The notes under the pieces were generated by a model. It worked only from the letters and a program-made list of their open reading frames with translations, was not told the DNA's origin and made no database searches. From VRUE01 sp963715625 (GTDB lineage Bacteria > Actinomycetota > Thermoleophilia > Solirubrobacterales > 70-9), in NCBI GenBank assembly GCA_963715625.1, contig OY970260.1, positions 1,860,001-1,924,000 on the forward strand: a stretch of 64,000 bases of DNA, in the 5' to 3' direction. A program made the position numbers and the translations under genes. Positions within the stretch are counted from its first letter, which is position 1. Each line of letters begins with the position of its first letter. Positions 63,529-64,000 of this stretch are shown here, in pieces.

Positions 63529-63984
63529 ATGAGTGTCGGCATCGGCTACGACAGCCACCGCTTCGTCGAGGGGCGGCGCCTGGTCCTCGGCGGGGTCGAG
63601 ATCGAGCACCCGCGGGGCCTCGTCGGCCACTCCGACGCCGACGTGCTCACCCACGCGGTGATCGACGCCCTGCTCGGCGCCGCCGGCCTGGGGGACATCG
63701 GCACGCTCTTCCCCGACGACGAGGACCGCTGGCGCGACGCCGACTCGATCGACCTGCTGCGCACCGCGGTCGGCACGGTTTCCGGCCGCATCGTCAACGT
63801 CGATGCCACCCTCGTCTGCGAAGAGCCACGCATCGGTCCTTTCCGCGCCGAGATGGAGCGGATCCTCGCCGAGGCGACCTCGGCGAGGGTCAGCGTCAAG
63901 GCGACCACCAACGAGGGCATGGGCTGGATCGGCCGCGGTGAGGGGATCGCCTGCATCGCGGTGGCCTCGGTCGATAGCGAATAA
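63529..63984 (+). CDS. ispF: 2-C-methyl-D-erythritol 2,4-cyclodiphosphate synthase
   Basis: 151 residues. IspF cyclises CDP-methylerythritol phosphate in the MEP pathway. VGIGYDSHRFVEGRRLVLGGVEI (zinc Asp/His), HSDADVLTHAVIDALLGAAGLGDIGTLFPDDE, and ARVSVKATTNEGMGWIGRGEGIACIAVA are the full set of family motifs. The ATG at 63529 is five bases after the PHP gene's stop at 63522-63524. Complete within the window. Confidence 0.96.
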   Translation: MSVGIGYDSHRFVEGRRLVLGGVEIEHPRGLVGHSDADVLTHAVIDALLGAAGLGDIGTLFPDDEDRWRDADSIDLLRTAVGTVSGRIVNVDATLVCEEPRIGPFRAEMERILAEATSARVSVKATTNEGMGWIGRGEGIACIAVASVDSE

Positions 63985-64000
63985 CCTTCCCGCTCCGATG

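Overview
The window reads as a high-GC actinobacterial chromosome segment. A member of the Thermoleophilia (Solirubrobacterales-like) is my best guess. The grounds are GC near 70%, frequent GTG/TTG starts, the carD-ispD-ispF neighbourhood, DisA, FtsH next to tilS-hpt, a folP-folB-folK block, a pupylation-free ClpC, and several small membrane proteins of a kind I associate with that class. This placement is an inference: no rRNA or tRNA gene was found to test it.

Layout. 1-5.3 kb: a CoxE/VWA protein and its MoxR ATPase on the minus strand, then PPK2 polyphosphate kinase, a lipoprotein, and a Ca2+/cation exchanger preceded by a fossil of a second exchanger. 5.3-8.4 kb: two decayed peroxiredoxin genes flank a lower-GC, frameshifted AlbA/Schlafen-type regulator gene. 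8.5-15.3 kb: acyl-CoA dehydrogenase, TypA, cold-shock protein, a large secreted subtilase and a TVP38-type membrane protein. 15.3-22.1 kb: an accessory stretch with three PIN-domain toxin-antitoxin pairs, a RecD2-like helicase, a cupin, a SnoaL-like protein and several palindromic elements. 22.1-34.5 kb: rlmN, a P450, type III glutamine synthetase, an AbiEi/DUF559-type gene bracketed by palindromes, a fused 3-hydroxyacyl-CoA dehydrogenase/enoyl-CoA hydratase, a sirtuin, an ammonium transporter and a LysR regulator. 34.5-42.7 kb: universal stress protein, HAD phosphatase, a three-domain peptidoglycan hydrolase, nucleoside phosphorylase, PII protein, and a class III nucleotidyl cyclase. 42.7-53.2 kb: a housekeeping block of tilS, hpt, ftsH, folP, folB, folK, coaX, dus, greA and lysS. 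53.2-64 kb: a group II intron, a secreted P-domain protein, clpC, an aldo/keto reductase, disA, carD, ispD, a PHP phosphatase and ispF.

Working together: Amt (32 kb), PII (41 kb) and GlnN (25-27 kb) are scattered parts of ammonium uptake and assimilation. FolP-FolB-FolK make the pterin part of folate. IspD and IspF are two steps of the MEP isoprenoid pathway. TilS, RlmN, Dus and LysS serve tRNA and ribosome function. The acyl-CoA dehydrogenase and the HAD/ECH fusion supply consecutive steps of beta-oxidation.

The most striking non-coding property is the density of long, often perfect inverted repeats at gene boundaries. At least five families occur in two or more copies. Their arms often contain the last or first codons of the adjacent gene. 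The second striking property is a set of genes that are each restored by removing one base, which is either sequence error or recent decay. No CRISPR array, rRNA, tRNA or complete insertion sequence was recognised.
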